DNA of 64,000 nt from Spirochaetae bacterium HGW-Spirochaetae-4. GTDB lineage: Bacteria > Spirochaetota > Spirochaetia > Sphaerochaetales > Sphaerochaetaceae. This document shows positions 48,933-58,046 of the stretch, one piece after another. The stretch lies in assembly GCA_002839335.1 (NCBI GenBank), contig PGXU01000010.1, positions 22,700-86,699 on the forward strand, in the 5' to 3' direction. Position 1 is the stretch's first letter, and the number at the start of each line of letters is the position of its first letter. The notes beneath the pieces were generated by a model. That model did no database searches. It was not told the origin of the DNA and saw only the letters and a list, made by a program, of their open reading frames with translations. The translations under genes were made by a program, and so were the position numbers.

Positions 48933-49981
48933 CGGTTTCTCCTTCTCTGTGCGATATAGTCGAGCAGCAGTGTCCACCCCTTCATGAAGGACGTACGGAA
49001 CAGTTCCACCCCGCCAAAATCGAAATACTCGTCGGGTTGCATCCCATCGGCGGCATATGCCCGTCGGAAATCGGGAAGCTTCGCCAGCAATTCATCGACT
49101 ATCCGGGAATCGGGCATCGCATCGATCCGCGCAACCGCAGGAAGATCCTTTTCAATCAACGTATCGGCCGAACCTTCCCAGTTGATGGTGATATGGAGGT
49201 CTCCACCGACCAATTCGGTGAAATCCTCGAGTTTCCGGGCACCTCCCCCGATCATGATTCCCGGATACCGCCGCTCCTTCATCAACGCATATTGTTTCTT
49301 GGCAACCGCCAGACCTGCCCACTTCACCGCATCATCGGAAATCACCAAGCCTTGCGTCTTGACCACACGCTTGAAGTGGTCGTCGAGGATTCCGGTGATA
49401 TGGGTCACATAGAAGGGAGGAGTCTTTCCACTTGTGGTGGACGCCCGGTTGTATGCCTCGCAAATCGAGACAGCTTGGGAAATACCCATCACTTCCGTGG
49501 CCATGGTAGGAATATCCAAGGTTACCAGACTGGCGATCGCTTCGATACCGGGTTCGGTGACAGGAATCTTCACGGTAATATTCGGACCGATCTTCCTATT
49601 CTCCAGACCTTCATCGATGATACTCTTGGCGTCTTCCTCGGCGAACGGATCCCCTTGGATGGTGACGAACCCTGTCCGCCCTTCCGAGGCTTCGTACATG
49701 GGCATGAACAGATCGCTCAAGCGCGAGACCATGATCCGTTGCACCAAGGAGGCCAACTGGGAATCGTCCGCCACATGCGGTACCAGCATGTCCACCGTGC
49801 GTTGCACGTCGGCATGATCGTCAGGAGAAGATAAGAGTTTCGATACATAGCTCGGGTTTGTGGTACACCCCACCGCACCGGCTGCGATAGCGGCTTTCGC
49901 CTGTTCGATCGTTGGGTTGTTGATCCAGAACCGTGTCGGCGTCTGTTCGTTTATCCGATGGAAATATCCTGGTTTGTTCAT
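48929..49981 (-). CDS. Transaldolase-family protein (non-canonical, ~350 aa)
   Basis: FWINNPTIEQAKAAIAAGAVGCTTNPSYV, ITVKIPVTEPGIEAI (candidate Schiff-base Lys); start MNKPGYFHRINEQTP, not the longer ORF start. Confidence 0.8.
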   Translation of the reverse strand: MNKPGYFHRINEQTPTRFWINNPTIEQAKAAIAAGAVGCTTNPSYVSKLLSSPDDHADVQRTVDMLVPHVADDSQLASLVQRIMVSRLSDLFMPMYEASEGRTGFVTIQGDPFAEEDAKSIIDEGLENRKIGPNITVKIPVTEPGIEAIASLVTLDIPTMATEVMGISQAVSICEAYNRASTTSGKTPPFYVTHITGILDDHFKRVVKTQGLVISDDAVKWAGLAVAKKQYALMKERRYPGIMIGGGARKLEDFTELVGGDLHITINWEGSADTLIEKDLPAVARIDAMPDSRIVDELLAKLPDFRRAYAADGMQPDEYFDFGGVELFRTSFMKGWTLLLDYIAQRRRNR

Positions 49982-49995
49982 TGAATCGCTCCTGT

Positions 49996-51279
49996 TCAGT
50001 TGTTGAATAATAGATTCGGCAACCACAAGGAAACTTGTGGGATATAGGTGAGGATCACCAGTGAAATCGCCAAGGTGACCAGATAGGGCGTGACAGCCCG
50101 AAAGATCTTGCCGACCGGCAGTTTGACGATCGGACTGAGCATATAGACGCTCATGCCAACAGGTGGTGTAATCATACCGATCATGAGGTTGAATACCATG
50201 ACGACCCCGAAATGGACCGGGTCGACTCCCGCGGCCATCAACGGCGGCAACAGGATGGGAGTGAGGACCATGAGCGCCGCGGTCGTTTCCAGGAACATAC
50301 CCGCAATCAACAGTACGATATTCGCCAGCAAGAGCAGGACCGCCGGATTCTCGGTAATATTGAGCAACAGGGCGGAAACTTGCTGTGGCAATTGCTCCAC
50401 GGTCAGGGTCCACGCGAAGATCGCCGCGGAGGCTACAATAAACAGTACGCTTGCGGTGGAACGCAAGGTTTCCCGGCAGACCTTCAGAAATTCCTTCCAG
50501 GAAAGTTCCTTGTAGATGGCGCTGAGGATCAGCGCATAGGTCACAGTGATCGCAGCAACTTCCGTCGGTGAGAAATAGCCGCTGAGCATACCGCCCATGA
50601 GCATGACCGGCATCAACATCGAAGGCAATCCCCGCCTGATGGTATGCAGCACTTCCTTGCGGGAAAACTTTCCTTCGACACCACGGGGATAATTCCGCTT
50701 ATGCGCGAAATAGCTCACCTGCATCATCAACAACGCGACTATGACCAGTGCGGGAAAGACGCCAGCCATAAGCAGTCGCATCGATGACGTCTCGGCGGCC
50801 GCACCATAGATGATCAGCGGAATGCTGGGAGGAAAGATCGGCCCGACCACAGCGGAAGCAGCGGTTATCGCGGCCGAGGCATCCTTCGGGTAGTTCTGTT
50901 CGGTCATGGCATCGATTTCGATATTGCCGAGACCGCCCACATCTGCCAATGCCGCGCCGGAAATGCCGGCGAAAATGAGACTGGCCACGATATTCACCTG
51001 GGCAAGACCACCCTTGAGGCGTCCCACCAGCAGTTTGGCGAATTCGAACAGCCGTGAGGTGATACCGGAGTTGTTCATCAATCCGGCGGCCAGGATGAAC
51101 AAGGGAACGGCAAGCAGCGGAAAGGAATTCAACGATGCGACCATCCGCTGGATCATCACACTGATCGGAATACCCTGGACAAGCAGGTAGATCGCAGCGG
51201 GAACTCCCATGCTGACGGCAATGGGAAGCCCGGTTGCTATCAACACGAGAAACAGGAGGATAATCATTCCACCACTCAT
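49996..51279 (-). CDS. dctM: TRAP transporter large permease (DctM)
   Basis: MSGGMIILLFLVLIATGLPIAVSMG, FILAAGLMNNSGITSRLFEFA, GPIFPPSIPLIIYG, ITPPVGMSVYMLSPI. Confidence 0.92.
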   Translation of the reverse strand: MSGGMIILLFLVLIATGLPIAVSMGVPAAIYLLVQGIPISVMIQRMVASLNSFPLLAVPLFILAAGLMNNSGITSRLFEFAKLLVGRLKGGLAQVNIVASLIFAGISGAALADVGGLGNIEIDAMTEQNYPKDASAAITAASAVVGPIFPPSIPLIIYGAAAETSSMRLLMAGVFPALVIVALLMMQVSYFAHKRNYPRGVEGKFSRKEVLHTIRRGLPSMLMPVMLMGGMLSGYFSPTEVAAITVTYALILSAIYKELSWKEFLKVCRETLRSTASVLFIVASAAIFAWTLTVEQLPQQVSALLLNITENPAVLLLLANIVLLIAGMFLETTAALMVLTPILLPPLMAAGVDPVHFGVVMVFNLMIGMITPPVGMSVYMLSPIVKLPVGKIFRAVTPYLVTLAISLVILTYIPQVSLWLPNLLFNN

Positions 51280-51755
51280 GACAATTCTCCTTTCCGACCT
51301 TTGAAGACATCGAATGTGTGTACGGCTGCTCCAATCGACATGAAGACCAACCCGATCACAATAGGGATGTAGAAGAGGATGTTGGGCATGCGTATGGCCG
51401 GAGTACGGACACTCCAGTTGCGTGTCATGACCTGATTGACCGCAATGAGCAGGAATACGGCGAGTCCTATGCAAAGCAGTTCTATGCATATCTCCAATAC
51501 CGGCCGGATGCGTTTTGGGACCCGCGCGGAGAGGATGTCGACAATGATATGCTGCTTGTCGATCGTCAAGACCGGAACCATGAGGAACACCAGGGAGACC
51601 AGGCAAAACCGGGCCAGCTCCTCGAGCACGACCGATCCGCTGGAGAAGAAGTTCCTCATGATGATTTGAACCAGCACGCAAGCGAACAACGCCAGAAGGA
51701 ATACTATTGAACTGCTTTCAAGGACTTTGCTGGTCTTCTGCATGAATTTGTGCAT
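51276..51755 (-). CDS. dctQ: TRAP transporter small permease (DctQ)
   Basis: Four-TM protein with IIMRNFFSSGSVVLEELARFCLVSLVFLMVPVLT; ATGA overlap with dctM. Confidence 0.88.
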   Translation of the reverse strand: MHKFMQKTSKVLESSSIVFLLALFACVLVQIIMRNFFSSGSVVLEELARFCLVSLVFLMVPVLTIDKQHIIVDILSARVPKRIRPVLEICIELLCIGLAVFLLIAVNQVMTRNWSVRTPAIRMPNILFYIPIVIGLVFMSIGAAVHTFDVFKGRKGELS

Positions 51756-51833
51756 ATGATCCGTCTCCCTTTCGTATAGACAGCACGTGACCGGAGTAGC
51801 TCCGGTCACGTATGGTAGCATGAATCGGTGCGA

Positions 51834-52853
51834 TTATTTGATAGCTCTGATCTGTTCGTAGTAGGCGCCCCATTTGGCTCCGAACCGCTGTTCCACGACC
51901 TTGTTGACCGAAGCCCTGAATTCATCGACTTTCAAGCCCTGTTCGGGTCCGATGATCGTCATGCCCTTGTCAGCGAGAATCTGGAGGTCGGAGGCTTCGC
52001 TGTCCTGGACATAATTGGATGCCCAGTCGCGTGTTTCCTTGGCCACTTTGGTGAAGACCTGCTTGTGCTCATCCGAAAGTTTCTGCCATACGGATTCGTT
52101 GATGACAACAGGCTCCGACCCCATGATGTGGTGGGTAAGCATCAGGAACTTCTGCACATCGTACAGCTTGTTCGAAACCAGCACGCTGACCGGATTCTCC
52201 TGCCCGTTCGCGACACCGGTCGAGAGGGCTACGGGAACTTCGGCCCAGTCCACGGGGACTGCGACTGCTCCCATTCCTTCCACTGCCGCCATATAGATGG
52301 CCGAAGGGATTGCCCTGATCTTCTTTCCGGAAAGATCCTTGGGAGCATAGACTGCGGAGTTGGCGGTCAAATCACGTGTGCCGAAATAGAAGGAGTAGAG
52401 TACGCGGACATTGCGTGAATCGATCAACTTCTGGTTCAGTTCCTTCAAGACCGGGGAGGTCTCGGGATCTGTTGCCTTCAAGAGGTGGTCGACATCCCGA
52501 TAGAGGTAGGGGGTATCGAACAGTCCAAGATCCTCGAGCAGGGGTTGCAGACCGCCATAGGTGTTATGGTGGAGAGCGACACTCCCTTGGGATACCATTT
52601 CAGCCATCTCCGTTATCGTACCGAGCTGGGAGCCCGGGTAGACTTCGATCTTGATCGCACCACCGGTCTCTTCGGCGATCCGATCGGCGAAGTACTGGGC
52701 TTGCAATCCATTCGGACTGTTGGCGACGTTCATATGCGCATAACGCATCACCAGCGGTTTTTCGGGGGTGGGACCCGATTCTGTCTGGCCAGCGGCGAAT
52801 AGCATCGAACCGACCATGAGCAGAGCCAATACAAGTGTCATTCCTTTTTTCAT
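51834..52853 (-). CDS. dctP: TRAP transporter substrate-binding protein (DctP)
   Basis: Signal peptide, NSPNGLQAQYFADRIAEETGGAIKIEVYPGSQLGTITEMAEMVSQG, GKKIRAIPSAIYM. Confidence 0.93.
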   Translation of the reverse strand: MKKGMTLVLALLMVGSMLFAAGQTESGPTPEKPLVMRYAHMNVANSPNGLQAQYFADRIAEETGGAIKIEVYPGSQLGTITEMAEMVSQGSVALHHNTYGGLQPLLEDLGLFDTPYLYRDVDHLLKATDPETSPVLKELNQKLIDSRNVRVLYSFYFGTRDLTANSAVYAPKDLSGKKIRAIPSAIYMAAVEGMGAVAVPVDWAEVPVALSTGVANGQENPVSVLVSNKLYDVQKFLMLTHHIMGSEPVVINESVWQKLSDEHKQVFTKVAKETRDWASNYVQDSEASDLQILADKGMTIIGPEQGLKVDEFRASVNKVVEQRFGAKWGAYYEQIRAIK

Positions 52854-52898
52854 GACGAACTCCTTTTTTGTGTTATCTATACCGACCGATTGTCGGAT

Positions 52899-53855
52899 TC
52901 ACACCTTGTTCTTTTTCCGGACCGCCGATTCGGCGCCCTTCACGATATCTTCCACAGACATGCCATAGGCATCCAACAATTCATCGGGGAACCCCGACTC
53001 GCCATAACAATCCTGCAGTCCCAATCGTACCAGGGAAGCAGGGACCTCCTCCGCGATCAACTCGGCGATGGCGCTGCCGAGCCCTCCGATTACCGTATGG
53101 TCCTCGATAGTGACCGCACATCCGGTCCGTACGAGCACTGCCTTGATACCTTCGGTGTCCAATGGTTTGACCGTGGCCACTTCCACCACGGTGACGCCGA
53201 CTCCCTTTGCCTTCAGGACCTTGGCAGCCTGCATCACCCTATTGAGCACGAACCCGTGGGCAAACAAGGCCACATCGTCTCCCTGATCGGCCATGATGCG
53301 GATCTTGCCGAGAGGAAATGGAGTTCCGGAAGGAAACACCTTCTCTTCCCTACCGCTGCCGATACGGATATAGACGGGACCGTCGATATCGACGGATGCC
53401 AGCATGGCTTGGCGCACCTGGTCTCCATCGGCCGGACACAACACGGTAAAACCGGGTATGGTTCGCAAGATGCCGATGTCTTCGATGAACTGGTGGCTCA
53501 CACCTTCCCTGTTTCCTCCGAACAACCCGCCGTTGGCTCCGACGAACCGGACCTTGAGTTTGGGATATCCTACGAAAGTCCGCATCTGTTCGCAAGCCCG
53601 CATGGTCAAGAATCCAGCGTAGGTGCAGATATAGGGAACCAGTCCTGTGGATGCGAGCCCGGCGCATACTCCGACACCGTTTTGCTCGGCGATTCCCAAT
53701 TCCACGACGCGCTCTGGCCAACGCTCCAAGAACGGTTCTCCCTTCACCACCTTCAACGAGTCGGTGGAGACAAACACGATATCGTCGCGCTTCTCGGCCA
53801 ATTCGATCAAGGCATTCGTGAACCCTACGCGGGTGCTGTCATAGACTACTTGCAT
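52899..53855 (-). CDS. Transketolase, C-terminal subunit (split)
   Basis: FVSTDSLKVVKGEPFLERWPERVVELGIAEQNGVGVCAGLASTGLVPYICTYAGFLTMRACEQMRTFVGYP. Confidence 0.9.
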   Translation of the reverse strand: MQVVYDSTRVGFTNALIELAEKRDDIVFVSTDSLKVVKGEPFLERWPERVVELGIAEQNGVGVCAGLASTGLVPYICTYAGFLTMRACEQMRTFVGYPKLKVRFVGANGGLFGGNREGVSHQFIEDIGILRTIPGFTVLCPADGDQVRQAMLASVDIDGPVYIRIGSGREEKVFPSGTPFPLGKIRIMADQGDDVALFAHGFVLNRVMQAAKVLKAKGVGVTVVEVATVKPLDTEGIKAVLVRTGCAVTIEDHTVIGGLGSAIAELIAEEVPASLVRLGLQDCYGESGFPDELLDAYGMSVEDIVKGAESAVRKKNKV

Positions 53856-54673
53856 ACCGTGCCTCCCAACTCGACCATCGCCTGTTCATATTCCGCATCG
53901 GTATAGACCCGCTTGTGCCAGGTGTTGTCACCCACCATGAACGACAACCCCTGACCCTTCACTGTCTTGGCGACAATCACCGAGGGTCGGTCCACAACGA
54001 GCTTCGCCTGTTCGACCGCCTCCAGTATCTGTGCGATATCATGGCCGTCGATGGTTTGCGTATGCCAACCGAAATCGGCCCATTTCTCCGCTATCGGGTA
54101 TGGTCCGGAGATTTCTCCCACGGTTCCTCCGCTTTGGTAGTTGTTGTTGTCGACGAATACCGTGAGGTTCGCCATCTTGTGGTGGCCCGCGGCCATCGCG
54201 GCTTCCCAGATCAAGCCTTCACCCAACTCGCCGTCGCCGGTAATCACATATACACGGTAATCCTGCTTCCGGATCCTTGCAGCCATGGCCATGCCCAACC
54301 CGATGGAAACGCCGTTGCCGAGCGAACCGGTGGTCGAGTCGAGTCCGGGGGTCTTCGGTTCATACGGGTGTCCCTGCAGGTTGGAATGCAAGTATCGCAA
54401 TGTGGTCAGCTCGTCCGGCGAAAAATAGCCCCGTCGCGCCAGCGCCGCATACAAAGCCGGACAGGCATGGCCTTTTGAAAGGATGAAGCGGTCCCGGTCT
54501 TCCCATTTCGGATTCTCGGGATCGATACGCAAGATATGGAAATAGAGGGCCGCCAGTATCTCGGCAACCGAGAAGCTGGGAGACGGATGCCCGTCCTTTG
54601 TCCGGTAGACCATTTCAACGACATCCTCGCGGATGCGTCTCGCACAATCCTGCAGATACGCGATATCAGCCAT
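53846..54673 (-). CDS. Transketolase, N-terminal TPP-binding subunit (split)
   Basis: DGHPSPSFSVAEILAALYFHILR, FILSKGHACPALYAALARRG, VITGDGELGEGLIWEAAMAAGHHKMANLTVFVDNNNYQ. Confidence 0.92.
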   Translation of the reverse strand: MADIAYLQDCARRIREDVVEMVYRTKDGHPSPSFSVAEILAALYFHILRIDPENPKWEDRDRFILSKGHACPALYAALARRGYFSPDELTTLRYLHSNLQGHPYEPKTPGLDSTTGSLGNGVSIGLGMAMAARIRKQDYRVYVITGDGELGEGLIWEAAMAAGHHKMANLTVFVDNNNYQSGGTVGEISGPYPIAEKWADFGWHTQTIDGHDIAQILEAVEQAKLVVDRPSVIVAKTVKGQGLSFMVGDNTWHKRVYTDAEYEQAMVELGGTVCK

Positions 54674-55338
54674 TACTTGTCCTCCAACATGTCCCGGACC
54701 ATTTCGACGCCAAGCCGAGGGCTGGAAAATACCGTTTTGCCGGTGAGCTTGCGCAAGGGATCTTCCATTCTGGCCATGGATCCTTGGGCAAGGAGAATGA
54801 CGTCACAGGTATCCGCGACTCGCATGGCGGTTTCCGCGATCAACCTGTCGTGGGTCTCGGCATCTCCCGCTGTAATGGCGGGAAAAGCTCCTTCGGCCAG
54901 CGCGGACACGGTGGTGATCTTCCTGCCCATCTCGGCCGCACAGGCTTCGAGCAATCGGATAGTCGGGTCCAATGTCGTCGGGAGGGTTGCGAGGACCGCG
55001 ATGGAACCGGCCATGGCAATCGCTTTGCGGGCCATGGCTTCATCGATCCGTACGATAGGGATGGGCATGAACTCGCGGGCACCATATACGGCATCGCCGA
55101 TGGACGAGCAGGTGTTGAGTATCAGCTCGGCTCCCGAGGCGCATGCGATCTCGTAATAGCCATACAGCCGTCGTTTCACCGCCTTGGTCATTCCACCATG
55201 CGCAATGATCTCTGCGATCATGCTGTCATCGAGAATATTCATCACTTCATAATCGGGAAGCACTTCACGCATCAAATCTGTTAGTGGTTTGACCAGGGCT
55301 GCTCCCGTGTAGATCGCTGCAATCTTATGGTTCGACAT
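54673..55338 (-). CDS. Asp/Glu/hydantoin racemase superfamily protein
   Basis: ELILNTCSSIGDAVYGAREFMPIPIVRIDEAMARKAI; second site LLAQGSMARM. Confidence 0.78.
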   Translation of the reverse strand: MSNHKIAAIYTGAALVKPLTDLMREVLPDYEVMNILDDSMIAEIIAHGGMTKAVKRRLYGYYEIACASGAELILNTCSSIGDAVYGAREFMPIPIVRIDEAMARKAIAMAGSIAVLATLPTTLDPTIRLLEACAAEMGRKITTVSALAEGAFPAITAGDAETHDRLIAETAMRVADTCDVILLAQGSMARMEDPLRKLTGKTVFSSPRLGVEMVRDMLEDK

Positions 55339-55351
55339 TGTTACCTCGCTC

Positions 55352-55380
55352 ATTCATACGACATCGGACGTCTTATGAAT
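55352..55380. promoter_or_regulatory. 29-bp near-palindrome upstream of the racemase/transketolase/TRAP gene run
   Basis: ATTCATACGACATC-G-GACGTCTTATGAAT; 12 of 14 positions pair. Confidence 0.6.
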
Positions 55381-55433
55381 ATACTGTGAGGCAGGTTCTG
55401 GAATCTGTCAAGAAAAACTTTCGGGAAATGTGG

Positions 55434-56414
55434 TCAACGCACGTAGTCTTCGAGAAACTCGAACAAGGCGGCATTGAACTGTTCCACGTGGGTTTCCATG
55501 GGGATGTGGGCAGCCCCTTCGATGATATACAGGCGTAGTTGAGGGATACGAATACCGATGGCCCTGGACTTTTCGATCGGCACCACCGTATCGGAATCTC
55601 CCCATATCGCCGCCACGGGCATATGGAGACTCTTCAAAGTGTCCAACGGGATGGAACGGGTCGTACGTACCATTGATGTGAGGGTTCGCGCGGTCCCGGG
55701 TAGTTGCAAGGGCTCCAGATAGACGGACAGCTCGTGTTCATCCGCTTCCCTTCCATATGCTTCGGAAAGCAGTCCACCAGCCTTTTTATCGGTCAGCAAG
55801 GACCGCTCAAGATACAAGCGTGTCCAGCGGGCAAACGGAGGAAAAGCCAACACGAGCGACGAGATTCCCCGGGAAATCTCCAATGCACCGGAGACCAAGA
55901 CCAGGGATGCGGTCTCTGCCGGTCGCGCGACCGCCATGGCCGCTACGGTTCCGCCGCCCATACTGTGGCCCACGAGGTGCCATCCAAGTTTTTTCATCAT
56001 CGGCATATCGGATTCGCGGTCGATCATATCCAACAAGGTCCAAAGGATCTGCGCACGGTGCTCTTGGCTGTGGTCGAATTTCTCTGGACGCCCGCTATAT
56101 CCGAATCCCGGCAAATCCACGGCAACCACAGCGAACCCGGCATCGACCAGGGCCTCCATGGCCGGATTGAACGTATAGGTCGAGCCCCCCAGACCGTGCA
56201 CCATGAGCAGCTTGCCCTTGATGTCGGAGGTTTGTGGAAGGACAAGCCGGTAATGGATCCATACCTCGTCGATGTTCTCGAATGACGAATCCTCGTAGGG
56301 ACCTTCCGGTCGTACACCGTCAGATTTGGAAAGTGTGAAGGCATAGGGAAGAAGACACGAGGTCAAGGAGAAGAGTATGATGAGAACAACCAACAGTCCC
56401 AATGGCCTAGTCAC
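55434..56414 (-). CDS. Alpha/beta hydrolase, membrane-anchored or exported
   Basis: LLMVHGLGGSTYTFNPAMEAL, GHSMGGGTVAAMA, GDSDTVVPIEKS, EGAAHIPMETH; hydrophobic N-terminus. Confidence 0.88.
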   Translation of the reverse strand: MTRPLGLLVVLIILFSLTSCLLPYAFTLSKSDGVRPEGPYEDSSFENIDEVWIHYRLVLPQTSDIKGKLLMVHGLGGSTYTFNPAMEALVDAGFAVVAVDLPGFGYSGRPEKFDHSQEHRAQILWTLLDMIDRESDMPMMKKLGWHLVGHSMGGGTVAAMAVARPAETASLVLVSGALEISRGISSLVLAFPPFARWTRLYLERSLLTDKKAGGLLSEAYGREADEHELSVYLEPLQLPGTARTLTSMVRTTRSIPLDTLKSLHMPVAAIWGDSDTVVPIEKSRAIGIRIPQLRLYIIEGAAHIPMETHVEQFNAALFEFLEDYVR

Positions 56415-57786
56415 CGATACGCTCCTTTTCCACCGCGGAGTCGACCCGTTCGAGATAGCGCCTCATATCGAACTTTCTCTCAAGCCCCTTGTCGTTCATA
56501 TAGCGGACATTGCCGAAAATCGGGCGTTCGACCCAGGGACGGTCATGCTTACCGAAACACCATGCGACACCGGCGAATCCATTCGGATCCCTTCCGTCAA
56601 GCTGATAGGTGTTGTTGAGATACAACGCGATGGAGAATGCTTTGCGGGGAGTCGGACTCCACTCCAGGATCTTCTTTCCCCAGTACATGCGCATATACCC
56701 ATGTATCGTGCCCAAGGCGACCAATTCCCGCTGAGCTGCATTCCAGTACGGATCGTGGGTACCGGCAGTTTCGAGTTCCCCCAGGGAATACCGGTACGGA
56801 CGCAGGTCGGTCGCATGTTTTTCCAACGTCTTGACGGCCCACGCAGGCAGTCCCTCGTATTGGTCGTACAGGGGATTGAAATGGACAAAGTTCATGGCAA
56901 GTTCCCGTCGCACGACCAACTCCTCAAGAAAAACAGGGACATCGGGCAAAGGTATTGCCGATACCTTCGTATAGATGGTTATCGGGGAAATCTGACCGAA
57001 ATGGAGGTACGGGCTAAGAAACGAGACATACGGATCGCCCGGATCGTTATGCCGCGAGGCATAGCCGTCCAAATACCGATCGAGGAAGTGTTCGAGTTGC
57101 CGGTTCGCACGGGTCTCCCCTCCCTGTAACCAAGAGACCTCGTGTGCCGAATCCGATATCCCGAGTGAAGCGAGCAAGGTTCCGATATCGTCCAGATTCG
57201 TTTCCGTACCAGGGATTTCCACATCCTTCGAATCGACTGTCACTTCGACAGGAGGGGACGATTGTACAAAATGGGCTATCATCGGTTCGATTTTCCGTCG
57301 CAACGTAGCCGCGGAATACTCCTCCTTGTTCGAGACGGTTTCCACCGGAACGACAACATTGCCCTCCACCTGCACGACCGAACACAGGACGGCACTGGCA
57401 ACCTGCTTGCGCCAGCTCCGTTCGAATCGTCCGTACGCACGGTCGACCACCACCAACGCCGAGCGCGCCGCAATTTCCCTCAAGCCGACAAGCGGGCCCC
57501 GCGTGTCCAGGACGAACCGGATATTCCGCCGCCGCAACTCGTCGCCGACCTCGTGCAATCCCTCCAGCATGAACCGATAGCTGCGCCGGGTACCCTCGGG
57601 AAAATCGGTGAGCAGGCAGAAGAACACCACCAGTGGTTTTCCGAGTGCATTGGCTTGGAGAACCGCATATGTAAACGCGGGATTGTCGGCAATCCGCTGC
57701 GAAGCCTGCATCCAATAGACGACAAACGCATTTTCCTTCAGGACCGGCTGCGTATTCAAAGCCTGTATCCGCTGCTGCTCGACCAT
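56407..57786 (-). CDS. phrB: Class II CPD deoxyribodipyrimidine photolyase
   Basis: VLKENAFVVYWMQASQRIADNPAF N-terminus; EELVVRRELAMNFVHFNPLYDQYEGLPAWAVKTLEKHA; YLNNTYQLDGRDPNGFAGVAWCFGKHDRPW. Confidence 0.93.
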   Translation of the reverse strand: MVEQQRIQALNTQPVLKENAFVVYWMQASQRIADNPAFTYAVLQANALGKPLVVFFCLLTDFPEGTRRSYRFMLEGLHEVGDELRRRNIRFVLDTRGPLVGLREIAARSALVVVDRAYGRFERSWRKQVASAVLCSVVQVEGNVVVPVETVSNKEEYSAATLRRKIEPMIAHFVQSSPPVEVTVDSKDVEIPGTETNLDDIGTLLASLGISDSAHEVSWLQGGETRANRQLEHFLDRYLDGYASRHNDPGDPYVSFLSPYLHFGQISPITIYTKVSAIPLPDVPVFLEELVVRRELAMNFVHFNPLYDQYEGLPAWAVKTLEKHATDLRPYRYSLGELETAGTHDPYWNAAQRELVALGTIHGYMRMYWGKKILEWSPTPRKAFSIALYLNNTYQLDGRDPNGFAGVAWCFGKHDRPWVERPIFGNVRYMNDKGLERKFDMRRYLERVDSAVEKERIGD

Positions 57787-58046
57787 AGCCCACCTCCCAA
57801 CCATATCGATACTGTACCACAGCAGAAATGAAATGACAGCCTCCAAGCCGCACGACCGCACCGGCCCCCTTACAGGCCGGACAACCGGCAAGAACCGACC
57901 CACATGCACAATATGTTGTTTGCATGCCTTGCATTATCCAACGCTTTTCCTGTATAGTGGACGTCTATGGAAGATCCGTTACCTAGTAAAGACAATCCGG
58001 AGCCTGAGAGTACAGGCCCCTCGTGTAAACCGTGCCGGAGGCCGTC

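Noticed and set aside
49982-50413. N-terminal 144-aa extension of the transaldolase ORF
   Set aside because: Lies out of frame within dctM and has atypical composition; internal start MNKPGYFHRINEQTP fits far better.
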